From Candidatus Nanopelagicales bacterium (GTDB lineage: Bacteria > Actinomycetota > Actinomycetes > Nanopelagicales > Nanopelagicaceae): a stretch of 64,000 bases of DNA. A model generated the notes under the pieces. That model worked only from the letters and a program-made list of their open reading frames with translations, was not told the DNA's origin and made no database searches. A program made the translations under genes and the position numbers. Position 1 is the stretch's first letter. Each line of letters begins with the position of its first letter. The stretch is taken from NCBI GenBank assembly GCA_030834095.1, contig JAURGA010000001.1:40018-104017 (forward strand). The letters run 5' to 3'. Shown here piece by piece: positions 10,837-21,051 of this stretch.

Positions 10837-11949
10837 ATGAACGAAATCGAAATCGGACCAGGCAAGCGGGCCCGCGTAGGTTATTCATTCGATGATATTG
10901 CAATAGTTCCTAGCCGACGAACCCGAGATCCAGAAGAAGTTTCGATTGCCTGGCAGATTGATGCCTACAAGTTCTCACTTCCAATGATGGCAGCACCAAT
11001 GGATTCTGTTGTGTCACCCGAAACTGCAATTACTATCGGAAAACTTGGTGGCCTTGGTGTTTTAAATCTTGAGGGACTTTGGACTCGCCATGATGATCCA
11101 AGAATTCCACTTGGTGAAATTGCTTCAATGCCACAAGATAAAGCTATTCGCAGAATGCAGGAACTTTACTCACTGCCAATTCGACCAGAATTAATTAAAG
11201 AGCGCATTGCCCAGATTCGTGCCGCAGGAGTAACTGTTGCGGCAGCACTTTCGCCTCAACGCACAGCAGAACATGCAAAGGCTGTTATTGATGCCGGCGT
11301 AGATATTTTCGTTATCCGTGGAACAACTGTTAGCGCTGAACATGTATCTGCCGAGATCGCGCCCCTTAATTTAAAGAAGTTTATTTATGAATTAGATGTG
11401 CCGGTAATCGTTGGTGGATGTGCAACCGGAACTGGTGCTCTGCATCTAATGCGCGCAGGCGCAGCAGGTGTATTAGTTGGTTTTGGTGGTGGAGCCGCCC
11501 ACACAACGCGTTCAGTACTGGGAATTGCAGTACCGATGGCATCAGCAGTTGCTGAAGTTGCATCAGCACGTCGAGATTACATGGATGAATCTGGTGGACG
11601 TTTTGTTCACGTAATTGCAGATGGATCTGTAGGAAAGTCTGGCGATATTGCAAAAGCTATTGCATGTGGCGCAGATGCAGTGATGATGGGTTCACCACTT
11701 GCTAAAGCGGTTGAATCACCAGGAAAAGGCTGGCACTGGGGATCGGAAGCACATCATCTCGAATTACCTCGCGGCGACAGAGTTCAAGTTGGAACTGTCG
11801 GAAGCTTGGAAGAAATTCTCATCGGACCATCACATCTTGCTGATGGCAGCATGAATTTATTTGGCGCACTACGACGTGCAATGGCTACATCTGGCTACTC
11901 GGACCTCAAAGAGTTCCAGCGCGTTGAAGTTGTAATTGACCGTGTCTGA
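10837..11949 (+). CDS. guaB3: GuaB3-family IMPDH/GMP-reductase-related oxidoreductase
   Basis: The 370-residue TIM-barrel protein begins [33 protein letters not shown], typical of the actinobacterial GuaB3 subfamily. It keeps [12 protein letters not shown] and the phosphate-binding [16 protein letters not shown]. The loop that carries the catalytic Cys in IMPDH reads GGGAAHTTR, with His222 at the Cys position, so ordinary IMPDH chemistry through a cysteine is unlikely. The biochemical role of this subfamily in actinobacteria is not settled to my knowledge. It sits between guaB and guaA, as in M. tuberculosis (Rv3410c), and overlaps guaA by eight bases. Confidence 0.9.
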   Translation: MNEIEIGPGKRARVGYSFDDIAIVPSRRTRDPEEVSIAWQIDAYKFSLPMMAAPMDSVVSPETAITIGKLGGLGVLNLEGLWTRHDDPRIPLGEIASMPQDKAIRRMQELYSLPIRPELIKERIAQIRAAGVTVAAALSPQRTAEHAKAVIDAGVDIFVIRGTTVSAEHVSAEIAPLNLKKFIYELDVPVIVGGCATGTGALHLMRAGAAGVLVGFGGGAAHTTRSVLGIAVPMASAVAEVASARRDYMDESGGRFVHVIADGSVGKSGDIAKAIACGADAVMMGSPLAKAVESPGKGWHWGSEAHHLELPRGDRVQVGTVGSLEEILIGPSHLADGSMNLFGALRRAMATSGYSDLKEFQRVEVVIDRV

Positions 11950-13501
11950 TTCAAAGAATCAGGAACTAGTTTTAGTAGTTGATTTTGGCGCTCAATACGC
12001 ACAGTTAATTGCTCGTCGCGTTCGCCAAGCGCAGGTTTATTCTGAAATAGTTCCGTCATCAATGCCGATTGCAAAGATGTTAGAGAAAAACCCTAAAGCT
12101 ATTATTTTATCTGGTGGACCTTCTAGTGTTTATGAAGCCGGTGCGCCAACTCTTGATTCCAAGATTTTTGAAGCCGGTATTCCAATCTTTGGAATTTGTT
12201 ATGGTTTCCAGGTTATGGCCGCCGCGCTTGGAGGAGTAGTAACTAAGACTGGAAAATCAGAATTTGGTCGAACCACACTTACCCATAAATCGAATTCAAA
12301 ATTATTGGCCGATCTACCAAAAGAGTTCAGTGTTTGGATGAGTCACGGCGACAGTGTCACAACCGCACCATCTGGATTTACATCAACCGCAAGCACCAGT
12401 GACACTGAAATTGTTGCATTCGAAAATAGTGATGCCAAATTTGCTGGTGTGCAATTTCATCCTGAAGTTTTACATTCCGAAAATGGCCAAGAAATTCTGC
12501 GTCGTTGGCTGATAGATGTTGTTGGATGCAAACCAACTTGGAATTCTGAAAATATTGTGATTTCTGAGGTTGAAAAGATTAAGAAACTTGTTGGAAGTGG
12601 AAACGTGCTTTGTGGTTTATCCGGTGGCGTGGATTCGGCGGTCGCCGCAGCCATCGTGCAAAAAGCGGTGGGCTCTCAACTGACTTGCGTATTTGTAGAC
12701 CACGGTTTACTTCGTGAAGGTGAAGCCGAACAAGTAGAGCGTGACTTTGTTGCATCAACTGGAATAACTCTCAAAGTTGTGGATGCCAAGGAACGCTTCT
12801 TGAGCGCCCTTGCGGGTGTTACCGATCCGGAAACAAAGCGAAAAATTATTGGCACTGAATTTATTAGAGTATTTGAAGCTGCAGCTCGCGAAATTTCAGC
12901 AACCGAGCCAATTGATTTTCTGGTTCAAGGAACTTTGTATCCCGATGTTGTTGAATCTGGCGGTGGGGATGGCGCAGCAAATATTAAGTCGCATCACAAC
13001 GTAGGTGGCTTACCTGAAGATTTACAATTCAAATTAATTGAACCACTTCGCACTTTGTTTAAAGATGAAGTTCGTTATGCGGGCTTATCTCTGGGTTTGC
13101 CGGAAGAAATTATCTGGCGTCAGCCCTTCCCGGGACCTGGCCTAGCGATTCGAATAGTTGGCGAAGTGACTGAGAATAGACTTAGAATATTGCGAAAAGC
13201 TGATGCGATTGCCCGAAATGAATTGCGCATTGCAAATTTAGATCGGATAATTTGGCAGTGTCCAGTTGTTTTATTAGCTGATGTAAGAAGTGTAGGAGTC
13301 CAGGGCGATGGCCGAACTTATGGTCATCCAATTGTGCTTCGACCAGTTTCATCAGAGGATGCAATGACTGCAGATTGGAGTCGGATTCCATACGAAGTAT
13401 TGGAGAAGATTTCAACTCGCATTACAAATGAAGTAAGTGAAGTAAATAGAGTAGCTCTCGATGTAACATCGAAGCCACCAGGGACAATTGAGTGGGAATG
13501 A
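11942..13501 (+). CDS. guaA: GMP synthase (glutamine-hydrolysing)
   Basis: The 519-residue bifunctional enzyme aminates XMP to GMP. The N-terminal glutamine amidotransferase has [16 protein letters not shown], the nucleophile in [10 protein letters not shown] and the HPEV histidine. The ATP pyrophosphatase P-loop is [11 protein letters not shown], and the C-terminal dimerisation domain ends in the conserved TIEWE. The GTG at 11942 is chosen (eight-base overlap with guaB3); a TTG at 11936 would add two residues. A 14-base unit covering the stop codon is repeated three times. Confidence 0.96.
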   Translation: MSDSKNQELVLVVDFGAQYAQLIARRVRQAQVYSEIVPSSMPIAKMLEKNPKAIILSGGPSSVYEAGAPTLDSKIFEAGIPIFGICYGFQVMAAALGGVVTKTGKSEFGRTTLTHKSNSKLLADLPKEFSVWMSHGDSVTTAPSGFTSTASTSDTEIVAFENSDAKFAGVQFHPEVLHSENGQEILRRWLIDVVGCKPTWNSENIVISEVEKIKKLVGSGNVLCGLSGGVDSAVAAAIVQKAVGSQLTCVFVDHGLLREGEAEQVERDFVASTGITLKVVDAKERFLSALAGVTDPETKRKIIGTEFIRVFEAAAREISATEPIDFLVQGTLYPDVVESGGGDGAANIKSHHNVGGLPEDLQFKLIEPLRTLFKDEVRYAGLSLGLPEEIIWRQPFPGPGLAIRIVGEVTENRLRILRKADAIARNELRIANLDRIIWQCPVVLLADVRSVGVQGDGRTYGHPIVLRPVSSEDAMTADWSRIPYEVLEKISTRITNEVSEVNRVALDVTSKPPGTIEWE

Positions 13502-13528
13502 TTGAGTGGGAATGATTGAATGGGAAAG
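13487..13528 (+). repeat. Triple 14-base tandem repeat over the guaA stop codon
   Basis: ATTGAGTGGGAATG occurs twice in a row (13487-13500, 13501-13514), then once as ATTGAATGGGAAAG (13515-13528). The first copy encodes the last residues of GuaA; the others lie in the spacer to the next gene and repeat the in-frame TGA context. Confidence 0.9.
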
Positions 13529-13540
13529 ATTGGAGATAAT

Positions 13541-14245
13541 GTGCAGATGAGACGAGTCAGCCGTTCAATAACCTTTACAGTTGTTGCCGCTTTTAGTCTC
13601 TCGCTATTTGCGGTATCTCCGGCAAGCGCTGAAAAGAGGGCAAAGAATGGAAAGAAAGTTAGCCAAATAAATAAAGTGCAATCAATCTGCAAGCCAACTA
13701 AAGCTGTTGGTCACAAGCCAATGAAGCTTCCGGTCCCAGAAGTTAAGAGGCCATATGTAAATCGAACTTTTACTCTGATAACAAACTGTGGCGAGATTAA
13801 GATCCAAGCAGATGGAGTAAGTGCGCCGCTCACTGTAATTTCAATGTCTTACTTAGCGAATAAAGGGTTTTTTAATAAATCGCCATGTCATCGCTTAACA
13901 ACGCGGGGGATATTTGTTCTGCAATGCGGTGATCCTTCAGGCACAGGTTCGGGAGGTCCGGCCTACACAGCGCCCGATGAGAATCTTCCAAGGGGAATTG
14001 GGAATATTTATCCTGCAGGTTCGGTAGCGATGGCAAATTCTGGACCAGGAACAAATGGCAGCCAATTTTTTATTGTTTATGATGACAACTCTAGACTTGG
14101 CCCTAATTACACCTTATGGGGCAGAGTTGTTAAGGGCTTAGACATTGTGAAAGCAGTAGCCGCACGTGGTTCTAATAATTCAAACGGACCCGGAGATGGT
14201 GCACCAAACCAGCCGATTGCAATCGAAAAAGCTGTAGCTCGTTAA
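13541..14245 (+). CDS. ppi: Secreted cyclophilin-type peptidyl-prolyl isomerase
   Basis: The 234-residue product has a signal peptide (RRVSRS, hydrophobic core, SPASA-E near residue 30) and a basic segment. A cyclophilin domain follows from about residue 75: TNCGEIKIQ, FVLQCGDPSGTGSGGP, SVAMANSGPGTNGSQFFI and TLWGRVVKGLDIV. These cover most active-site residues, so cis-trans proline isomerisation of exported proteins is likely. GTG 13541 is preferred because GGAG lies five bases upstream; an ATG at 13547 is an alternative. It converges directly with the PIG-L gene. Confidence 0.88.
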   Translation: MQMRRVSRSITFTVVAAFSLSLFAVSPASAEKRAKNGKKVSQINKVQSICKPTKAVGHKPMKLPVPEVKRPYVNRTFTLITNCGEIKIQADGVSAPLTVISMSYLANKGFFNKSPCHRLTTRGIFVLQCGDPSGTGSGGPAYTAPDENLPRGIGNIYPAGSVAMANSGPGTNGSQFFIVYDDNSRLGPNYTLWGRVVKGLDIVKAVAARGSNNSNGPGDGAPNQPIAIEKAVAR

Positions 14246-14971
14246 TTAATCGCTAGAAACTATTTTAAATATTTCAACTAATCTTCCATCAGGCAGATTA
14301 TGCAACTTTGCATTTTTCTCGCCCCATTCGCGCAACATATTTTCTAGATTTGGATTATGTGCAGTCTGGCTCACATGTGCATGCAATGCAGCAATCTTCC
14401 TATCGAAAGTATCAGTCACATCAACAACGTGATCGGGTGTGTGGTGAGACATCACCCAAAGTTCCTGAACCCGCCAAGGCTCTAAGCCCTCATTCTTTAG
14501 TAAATCCTCAAAGGCAAATGGATTTCTGGCATCTGGATAGACGGCTTGAATTGCAGCTTCTCCTGCTGCCATGTGATCTGGATGGCTTGCAAATAACCGA
14601 TCCCAATTCCGCTCGGGACTTTGGACCAACATCCGCTGTGGTCTGCTCTTTCTAATTTCACGCACAATTTGTTTACGCAATTCAATAGTTGGAACTAACC
14701 AGCCATCGCGATGATTTAAAAATTCGATATTCGTAACGCCTAAAATTTTTCCAGCATCACGCTGCTCTTTCTGTCTGATCTTAGGCATTTCTTCACGTGG
14801 AACATCAGGATCTTCGCCGCCTTGATCACCGTTGGTGCAGATGCAATATGAAACTTCGATTCCTCGCGCCGTCCATTGTGCAATAGTTCCGGCGGCTCCA
14901 AAATCAAGGTCATCCGGATGCGCAGTAACGACTAAAACACGTTCAATTTCAGAATCATCTAAAGGAGGCAT
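14246..14971 (-). CDS. PIG-L/LmbE-family zinc deacetylase
   Basis: The 241-residue protein has the zinc site of this family: VVTAHPDDLDFGAAG (AHPDD) and a later ASHPDH histidine. Members remove acetyl groups from GlcNAc-type sugars (MshB, Mca, BshB). A true MshB homologue is encoded at 59614, so this one may act as a mycothiol conjugate amidase or on another amino sugar; the substrate is not predictable. TAAGAT lies exactly six bases before the ATG, so the mRNA is probably leaderless. It diverges from pcrA with a palindrome between them. Confidence 0.85.
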   Translation of the reverse strand: MPPLDDSEIERVLVVTAHPDDLDFGAAGTIAQWTARGIEVSYCICTNGDQGGEDPDVPREEMPKIRQKEQRDAGKILGVTNIEFLNHRDGWLVPTIELRKQIVREIRKSRPQRMLVQSPERNWDRLFASHPDHMAAGEAAIQAVYPDARNPFAFEDLLKNEGLEPWRVQELWVMSHHTPDHVVDVTDTFDRKIAALHAHVSQTAHNPNLENMLREWGEKNAKLHNLPDGRLVEIFKIVSSD

Positions 14972-14977
14972 TACCCA

Positions 14978-14983
14978 ATCTTA
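14978..14983 (-). promoter_or_regulatory. -10 element of a leaderless promoter (PIG-L gene)
   Basis: On the minus strand TAAGAT lies exactly six bases before the ATG at 14971. Confidence 0.5.
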
Positions 14984-14993
14984 GGAGACTTCC

Positions 14994-15018
14994 ACACATT
15001 ATGTGTACCGATAATGTG
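14994..15018. promoter_or_regulatory. Palindromic operator-like site between PIG-L gene and pcrA
   Basis: ACACATTATGTGT (14994-15006) is a perfect palindrome around a central T, and CACATTAT / ATAATGTG (14995-15002 and 15011-15018) form a second inverted repeat with an eight-base gap. The site covers the expected -35 regions of both divergent promoters. The regulator is unknown; it does not match the actinobacterial LexA box. Confidence 0.55.
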
Positions 15019-15024
15019 AGTCGT

Positions 15025-15030
15025 TAGACT
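15025..15030 (+). promoter_or_regulatory. -10 element of a leaderless pcrA promoter
   Basis: TAGACT lies exactly six bases before the ATG of pcrA; no Shine-Dalgarno sequence is present. Confidence 0.5.
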
Positions 15031-15036
15031 CCGTCT

Positions 15037-17262
15037 ATGTCAGCAGAATCGCTAGTAAATGGCTTAAACCGGCAGCAGCAAGCTGCTGTGATTCACCAAG
15101 GTTCGCCACTGCTTGTCGTGGCCGGAGCCGGGTCTGGGAAGACCCGAGTTTTAACTAGACGGATTGCTTATTTACTTGGGCAACGCGGAGTTAATCCTTA
15201 TGAAGTTTTAGCAATTACCTTCACAAATAAAGCAGCAGCAGAAATGAAAGAGCGAGTCGCCGAACTTGTTGGCGATCGCGCAAGGTCGATGTGGGTTTCA
15301 ACATTCCATTCAGCTTGCGTTCGAATACTGCGCCAAGAAGCGGCAAAGCTTGGCTATTCAAATTCCTTTACGATTTATGATTCATCTGACAGTTTGCGAC
15401 TGATTACCTTAGTAATGAAAGATATGAATTTAGATATCAAGCGCTATGCTCCAAGGGCGGTCGCTGGGCTGATATCTCAAGCCAAGAATGAATTACAGGG
15501 ACCAGCAGATTTTGTGCAATCAGCAGATAATCAATTCAATGAAGTGGTTGCCGAAGTTTTTGCGCATTATCAAAGGCGATTAATCAGCGCTAATGCTATG
15601 GATTTTGATGATTTGATTGGCAGGACTGTAGAGATATTGCAACGCAATCCAGAGAGTCGCCAGCGATATCGATCGCGTTTTAGACATGTGCTTGTTGACG
15701 AGTATCAGGATACAAATCACGCACAATATATGTTAATTAAAGAGTTAGTAGGAACTGAAGGTGAAGGAATTCCGTTAGCTGAATTATGTGTAGTTGGAGA
15801 TGCAGATCAATCTATCTATGCATTCCGTGGAGCGAACATTAGAAATATTCTGCAATTTGAGGCCGACTATCCAAGTGCAAAAACAATTCTTCTTGAACAG
15901 AATTATCGATCTACTCAAAACATCCTTTCGGCTGCAAATGCAGTGATTTCAAATAATGAGGGTCGCAAGGCTAAGAACTTATGGTCAGAGTCTGGATCCG
16001 GTTCAAAGATAACTGGTTATGTGGCAGAGAGCGAACATGATGAAGCGAACCATGTGGTCACTGAAATTAGTCGACTGCGTAATGAGAATATTTCACAGCC
16101 AGGGGAGGCGGCAATCTTTTACCGAACCAATGCGCAATCACGTGTTTTTGAAGAAACCTTCTTGCGTTCCTCAATTCCCTACAAAGTTGTCGGCGGTGTG
16201 CGATTTTACGAACGTAAAGAGGTAAAGGATTTCCTTGCATATTTAAGAGTCTTAGTTAATAGCGAAGATGAAATTTCCCTACGAAGAATCATTAATACTC
16301 CAAAGCGGGGGATTGGCGATCGTGCACTAGATACCGTCGATTTATTTGCTAAAGACGCAGGTATCTCGTTCTGGAGCGCACTAAATCGGGCATCAGAAGT
16401 TCCGAGTATTCCCACCAGATCTATTACTGCAATCAATGATTTTGTTCATTTAATCACTTCGCTAACCGTCCTTGTCGAGGCAAAGAGCCGACCATCGATA
16501 ATCGCCCAGGCAGTTCTAGAGCAATCAGGTTTATTAAACGAGCTCGAGAAGAGTGATGACTTGCAGGATGAAAGTCGGGTTGAAAACTTACAAGAATTAG
16601 TATCGGTTGCCGTTGAATATGAAGAGGGCGAAGTTGAAGTTGGTGAAGAGATTTCGTTACTAGGCTTTTTAGAGAACGTATCACTTGTCGCAGATTCAGA
16701 TCAGATTCCAGATGGTGAAGATCATGGTGGAGTTGTCACCTTGATGACTCTGCATACTGCAAAGGGGTTGGAATTTCCTACAGTTTTTCTTACCGGTATG
16801 GAGGAAGGAATTTTTCCACACTCTAGAACTTTGGGAGATCGCGAAGAGATTGAAGAAGAACGAAGACTTGCATATGTTGGCCTAACAAGAGCGCGTGAGC
16901 GGTTATATGTTTCAAGATCTGAATATCGAAGTTCGTGGGGCGCACCAACTTACAACCCACCTTCTCGTTTTCTTGCAGAAATTCCAGATGAAGTTATCGA
17001 ATGGAATGAACATGCACCTGCACCTTCTCGTGCCAGTGTTCTTAAGACTTCACACTTCACTCCGGCGCCACGAGCTACGGGGCGAAAGGCTTCGACAACT
17101 ATGGTCTTAGTAACTGGAGATCGTGTGTCACATGACACATTTGGTTTAGGGACTGTAGTTGCGGTTGTTGGCGACGGTGATCGCGCGGAAGCTACGATTA
17201 ATTTTGGCTCGCTCGGCGAAAAAAGGTTGTTGCTCCGTTATGCGCCGGTAGAGAAGCTCTAA
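15037..17262 (+). CDS. pcrA: ATP-dependent 3'-5' DNA helicase PcrA/UvrD
   Basis: The 741-residue superfamily 1A helicase has all core motifs in order: Q motif LNRQQQAAV, Walker A VAGAGSGKT, AITFTNKAAAEM, Walker B LVDEYQDTN, GDADQSIYAFRGA, LEQNYRST, TLHTAKGLEFP and YVGLTRARERL. The C terminus (GDRVSHDTFGLGTVV) is the Tudor-like domain that binds RNA polymerase in PcrA. It acts in nucleotide excision repair and in resolving replication-transcription conflicts. It precedes sucCD, as uvrD1 does in M. tuberculosis as I recall. Confidence 0.96.
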   Translation: MSAESLVNGLNRQQQAAVIHQGSPLLVVAGAGSGKTRVLTRRIAYLLGQRGVNPYEVLAITFTNKAAAEMKERVAELVGDRARSMWVSTFHSACVRILRQEAAKLGYSNSFTIYDSSDSLRLITLVMKDMNLDIKRYAPRAVAGLISQAKNELQGPADFVQSADNQFNEVVAEVFAHYQRRLISANAMDFDDLIGRTVEILQRNPESRQRYRSRFRHVLVDEYQDTNHAQYMLIKELVGTEGEGIPLAELCVVGDADQSIYAFRGANIRNILQFEADYPSAKTILLEQNYRSTQNILSAANAVISNNEGRKAKNLWSESGSGSKITGYVAESEHDEANHVVTEISRLRNENISQPGEAAIFYRTNAQSRVFEETFLRSSIPYKVVGGVRFYERKEVKDFLAYLRVLVNSEDEISLRRIINTPKRGIGDRALDTVDLFAKDAGISFWSALNRASEVPSIPTRSITAINDFVHLITSLTVLVEAKSRPSIIAQAVLEQSGLLNELEKSDDLQDESRVENLQELVSVAVEYEEGEVEVGEEISLLGFLENVSLVADSDQIPDGEDHGGVVTLMTLHTAKGLEFPTVFLTGMEEGIFPHSRTLGDREEIEEERRLAYVGLTRARERLYVSRSEYRSSWGAPTYNPPSRFLAEIPDEVIEWNEHAPAPSRASVLKTSHFTPAPRATGRKASTTMVLVTGDRVSHDTFGLGTVVAVVGDGDRAEATINFGSLGEKRLLLRYAPVEKL

Positions 17263-17330
17263 TTAACCACTAAGATTTTGCCTATTCGCAAGCACTAAAA
17301 ATTTGCAATGATTAATGGACGGGGAAACTA

Positions 17331-18491
17331 ATGGATCTCTTTGAGTATCAAGCTCGAGATCTTTTTGAATCACATGGTGTTCCAGTATTAGGTGGCGCAG
17401 TTGCGTTCACACCTGAGGAAGCCGAAGCAGCTGCCGCATCAATGGGTGGCCGCGTGGTCGTAAAAGCTCAAGTAAAAGTTGGCGGTCGCGGAAAAGCTGG
17501 TGGCGTAAAGCTTGCAGAAAGCGCAGCAGATGCCCGAGAAAAAGCTGCAGCAATTCTTGGAATGGATATCAAAGGCCACACAGTTCACAAAGTAATGATT
17601 GCGCAAGCTGCGCCAATTGAAGCTGAGTATTACTTGGCAATTCTCTTAGATCGCGCAAACCGAAACTTCCTGGTTATGGCATCAGTTGCTGGTGGTATGG
17701 AAATTGAAGAAGTTGCACATAAGACTCCAGAGAAGTTAGCTCGAATTGGTATTGATCCAAATGTTGGAATTTCAAAAGATAAAGCTCGCGAAATTATCTT
17801 GGCTGGACAATTCCCCGTAGATGTAGTTGATCAAGTAGTTGAGGTTCTTCTCAAGTTGTGGGCCGCATTTGTTGCAGAAGATGCAACTCTTATGGAGATC
17901 AATCCACTCGTTAAAACTAGCGATGGAAAAGTTGTTGCACTAGATGGCAAAGTAACTCTTGATGACAGTGCAGATTTTCGTCACCCAAGCCATGAAGATC
18001 TAATTGATCACGCAGCAGCAAATCCACTCGAAGCTGCAGCTAAAGCTAAGAATCTCAATTATGTAAAGCTTGATGGCCAAGTCGGAATCATCGGCAACGG
18101 AGCAGGCCTAGTAATGAGCACTCTCGATGTTGTTGCTTATGCCGGCGAAAAGTTTGGTGTTAAACCAGCAAACTTCCTAGATATTGGCGGAGGTGCATCA
18201 GCGCAGGTTATGGCAGATGGCCTAGGGATTATTCTCGGCGACCCTGATGTTCGAAGTGTTTTTGTAAATGTCTTTGGCGGAATCACTGCTTGTGACGCTG
18301 TCGCTAATGGAATTGTTCAGGCGCTAACAATGCTTGGTGCCCAAGCAACTAAACCAATCGTCGTTCGCCTAGATGGAAACAATGTAATTGAAGGTCGTCG
18401 CATTCTTAATGAAGCGGCGCACCCACTAATTCAGCAGCTCGAAACTATGGATGGCGCAGCAGCACGCGCTGCAGAATTGGCGGCAAAGTAA
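17331..18491 (+). CDS. sucC: Succinyl-CoA synthetase (ADP-forming) beta subunit
   Basis: The 386-residue ATP-grasp protein starts [19 protein letters not shown] and has [26 protein letters not shown] and [18 protein letters not shown]. With SucD it interconverts succinyl-CoA and succinate with substrate-level phosphorylation in the TCA cycle. GGGGAAAC precedes the ATG. The stop overlaps the sucD start (TAATG), giving coupled translation. Confidence 0.97.
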   Translation: MDLFEYQARDLFESHGVPVLGGAVAFTPEEAEAAAASMGGRVVVKAQVKVGGRGKAGGVKLAESAADAREKAAAILGMDIKGHTVHKVMIAQAAPIEAEYYLAILLDRANRNFLVMASVAGGMEIEEVAHKTPEKLARIGIDPNVGISKDKAREIILAGQFPVDVVDQVVEVLLKLWAAFVAEDATLMEINPLVKTSDGKVVALDGKVTLDDSADFRHPSHEDLIDHAAANPLEAAAKAKNLNYVKLDGQVGIIGNGAGLVMSTLDVVAYAGEKFGVKPANFLDIGGGASAQVMADGLGIILGDPDVRSVFVNVFGGITACDAVANGIVQALTMLGAQATKPIVVRLDGNNVIEGRRILNEAAHPLIQQLETMDGAAARAAELAAK

Positions 18492-19378
18492 TGGCTATTT
18501 TCATTAATGAAAACACCAAAGTTCTAGTTCAGGGGATGACTGGATCTGAAGGAACCAAGCACACTGCCAGAATGATTAAGTCCGGAACCAAGATTGTCGG
18601 TGGTGTTACTCCAGGCAAGGGCGGACAGAGCGTCGAAATCGAAGGCGTCACACTTCCGGTTTTCAATAGTGTTACTGAAGCAGTTGCCGCAACCGGTGCG
18701 AATGCATCTGTTGTGTTCGTTCCACCAAAGTTTGCAAAGGCTGCGGTTATTGATGCGATTGATGCAAAATTGCCACTAGTCGTTGTAATCACTGAGGGAA
18801 TTCCAGTTCATGATTCAGCAGCTTTCTACGCTTACGCTGTTGAGAAAGGAACAACTCGTTTAGTTGGGCCAAACTGTCCAGGACTTATAAGTCCCGGAAA
18901 ATCAAATATCGGAATTATTCCAGCGGACATCACAGGTCCAGGTCGTATTGGTTTAGTTTCTAAATCAGGAACACTTACTTACCAAATGATGTACGAACTT
19001 CGTGACTTCGGCTTTAGTACCGCAGTTGGTATCGGTGGAGACCCAATCATCGGAACAACTCACATTGATTGTCTGCGCGCATTCCAAGATGACCCAGATA
19101 CTGATGCAATTGTCATGATTGGTGAAATCGGCGGAGATGCTGAGGAGCGAGCCGCAGCCTTTATTGGTGAATATGTAACAAAGCCAGTAGTTGGTTATGT
19201 TGCAGGCTTCACTGCACCAGAAGGAAAAACTATGGGACATGCCGGCGCAATCGTTTCTGGATCATCCGGAACAGCTGCTGCTAAGCAGAGTGCACTTGAA
19301 GCTGTTGGCGTGAAAGTAGGGAAGACACCGAGTGAGACCGCGCAGCTAATGCGCGATATCTTAAATAATAAAGGTTAA
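18491..19378 (+). CDS. sucD: Succinyl-CoA synthetase alpha subunit
   Basis: The 295-residue protein has the CoA-binding start [45 protein letters not shown] and the phosphohistidine loop [15 protein letters not shown]. It carries the phospho-histidine intermediate of the enzyme and pairs with SucC. In other actinobacteria the sucCD pair is also followed by the DUF6350 membrane protein and purN. Confidence 0.97.
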   Translation: MAIFINENTKVLVQGMTGSEGTKHTARMIKSGTKIVGGVTPGKGGQSVEIEGVTLPVFNSVTEAVAATGANASVVFVPPKFAKAAVIDAIDAKLPLVVVITEGIPVHDSAAFYAYAVEKGTTRLVGPNCPGLISPGKSNIGIIPADITGPGRIGLVSKSGTLTYQMMYELRDFGFSTAVGIGGDPIIGTTHIDCLRAFQDDPDTDAIVMIGEIGGDAEERAAAFIGEYVTKPVVGYVAGFTAPEGKTMGHAGAIVSGSSGTAAAKQSALEAVGVKVGKTPSETAQLMRDILNNKG

Positions 19379-19383
19379 CTAAC

Positions 19384-20481
19384 TTGAGCCGCATCCTGCT
19401 GATTGCTTTTCAACAGGCGCTGCGCAGTGTGGCCTTAATTCTGCTTCCCTTGAGCTTTATCACGCTCTTTGCCTGGTCCACCGCAGGAAGTGCAACTGGA
19501 AATACCTCTGATCCAATTCGGGCTGCGATTTGGATGTGGCTAGGCAGTCACTTAGTTCCATTTGAGCTATCCCTCTCCGCAGGTTTTTCAAGTGGCGCAC
19601 TTTCTTATCTTCCAATTGGCGCGGCAATATTTCCGTGGCTAGCGATTCGAAGTGGCTACAAGCGAGCAAGTGAATTCTCGAATAACTCTAGGGGCTCACG
19701 AACTTTCGTAATATTTTTCTATACTGCGATCGCGGCCATTGCAGCAACTCTTAGCCAGAGCGAAAATATAAAGCCGAACCTACTTTTAACCCCAGTATTT
19801 GTTCTCTTTTTGGGACTAAGTGCGACACTAAATTACCAAGGTAATTTCTTCCAAAAATTTAAGTTCATTACTTTTACATTCATCTCACTTTTGGGACTAT
19901 CAATTCTGGCAATAGGAATTTCCTTGGTTCTGCACTTTGAAATTGTTAAATCATTGGCGATCGTGATTCAACCAGGAATCATGGGCGGAATTCTATTTAC
20001 AATTTTACAATTACTTTATCTACCAAATTTTGCACTAGCAGGCCTCTCATACTTCTTCGGCCCAGGATTCTCTATCGGGCTTGGAACTCTGATTTCACCG
20101 GTAACACTAGATATAAATTCGCTTCCAGCGATTCCATTACTTGGTTCACTTCCAACATCAGAATATCCACTAGTCCTAATTGCTTTGGTTGTTCCAGTCC
20201 TAATTCTTGCTTTAAACCAGTTAATGATTTCGCTAGCGCATAATGAATTTAGAGTTCGGCAAAAAGAGATTATGTTCAGCGTAATCCCATTTTTAATCTT
20301 GCTAACCCTCTTCTCATTTTTAGCAGGTGGCACACTTCTCACTCAAGATATGCACCCAGTGGGAGTTACTTGGTGGAAACTTCCAGCAATATTCGGAGCC
20401 ATTCAGATACTAATTTTAATTTTTGGCCTGTATCTACCTAAGTTGGTTAAGTCATTTAGATCATCTAAGAGGGAAATCTAA
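19384..20481 (+). CDS. DUF6350/PerM-like multi-pass membrane protein
   Basis: The 365-residue product is strongly hydrophobic with about eight or nine membrane segments and very few charges between them. Position between sucD and purN matches DUF6350 (M. tuberculosis Rv0955, PerM, linked to cell division and persistence); I rely mainly on this synteny since I see no catalytic motif. It starts with TTG at 19384, five bases after the sucD stop, with AAAGG about ten bases upstream. It ends directly before purN. Confidence 0.7.
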   Translation: MSRILLIAFQQALRSVALILLPLSFITLFAWSTAGSATGNTSDPIRAAIWMWLGSHLVPFELSLSAGFSSGALSYLPIGAAIFPWLAIRSGYKRASEFSNNSRGSRTFVIFFYTAIAAIAATLSQSENIKPNLLLTPVFVLFLGLSATLNYQGNFFQKFKFITFTFISLLGLSILAIGISLVLHFEIVKSLAIVIQPGIMGGILFTILQLLYLPNFALAGLSYFFGPGFSIGLGTLISPVTLDINSLPAIPLLGSLPTSEYPLVLIALVVPVLILALNQLMISLAHNEFRVRQKEIMFSVIPFLILLTLFSFLAGGTLLTQDMHPVGVTWWKLPAIFGAIQILILIFGLYLPKLVKSFRSSKREI

Positions 20482-21051
20482 ATGCGCATTGTTATATTGG
20501 CCTCTGGAAATGGTTCACTTGCGCAATCGATTATTGATGCAAAGCAAACAGGAGCATTGGACTTAGAAATCCTCGAGCTAATTTCAGATAAAGAATGTGT
20601 AGCTATTGAACGAGCAAAGTCAGCAGGCATCGCCACACAATGTTTACCCATACTTGAGCATCGATCAACTTGGGATAACCAAATATTTGAAGCTGTTTTG
20701 CGATTAAATCCTGACCTAGTTGTGAGCGTTGGGTTCATGCGGATTTTGGCTGCGCCATTTGTTTCTAAGTTTCCAACTATTAATACACATCCCGCTTTGC
20801 TACCTAATTTTCCGGGTGCCCATGCGGTTAGAAATGCATTGGATTCGGGAGTTGAAGTAACTGGTTCAACCGTGCATTGGGTAGATGCGGGGATTGATAC
20901 CGGAGCCATAATCCGGCAGCAAGAAGTCGCAGTTCTGCCACAAGATGATGAGGCAAGCCTTCATGAACGCATTAAGATTGTGGAACGATCGCTCATAGTT
21001 GAGACTCTTCAACGTTTTATTGCTGATGGAATACCAAGGCGGAATCAATGA
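20482..21051 (+). CDS. purN: Phosphoribosylglycinamide formyltransferase PurN
   Basis: The 189-residue protein uses 10-formyl-THF to formylate GAR in purine synthesis. It has the phosphate loop LASGNGS, the catalytic Asn-His-Asp set in [13 protein letters not shown] and [11 protein letters not shown], and the GSTVHWV strand. The stop overlaps the purH start by four bases (ATGA). Confidence 0.96.
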   Translation: MRIVILASGNGSLAQSIIDAKQTGALDLEILELISDKECVAIERAKSAGIATQCLPILEHRSTWDNQIFEAVLRLNPDLVVSVGFMRILAAPFVSKFPTINTHPALLPNFPGAHAVRNALDSGVEVTGSTVHWVDAGIDTGAIIRQQEVAVLPQDDEASLHERIKIVERSLIVETLQRFIADGIPRRNQ

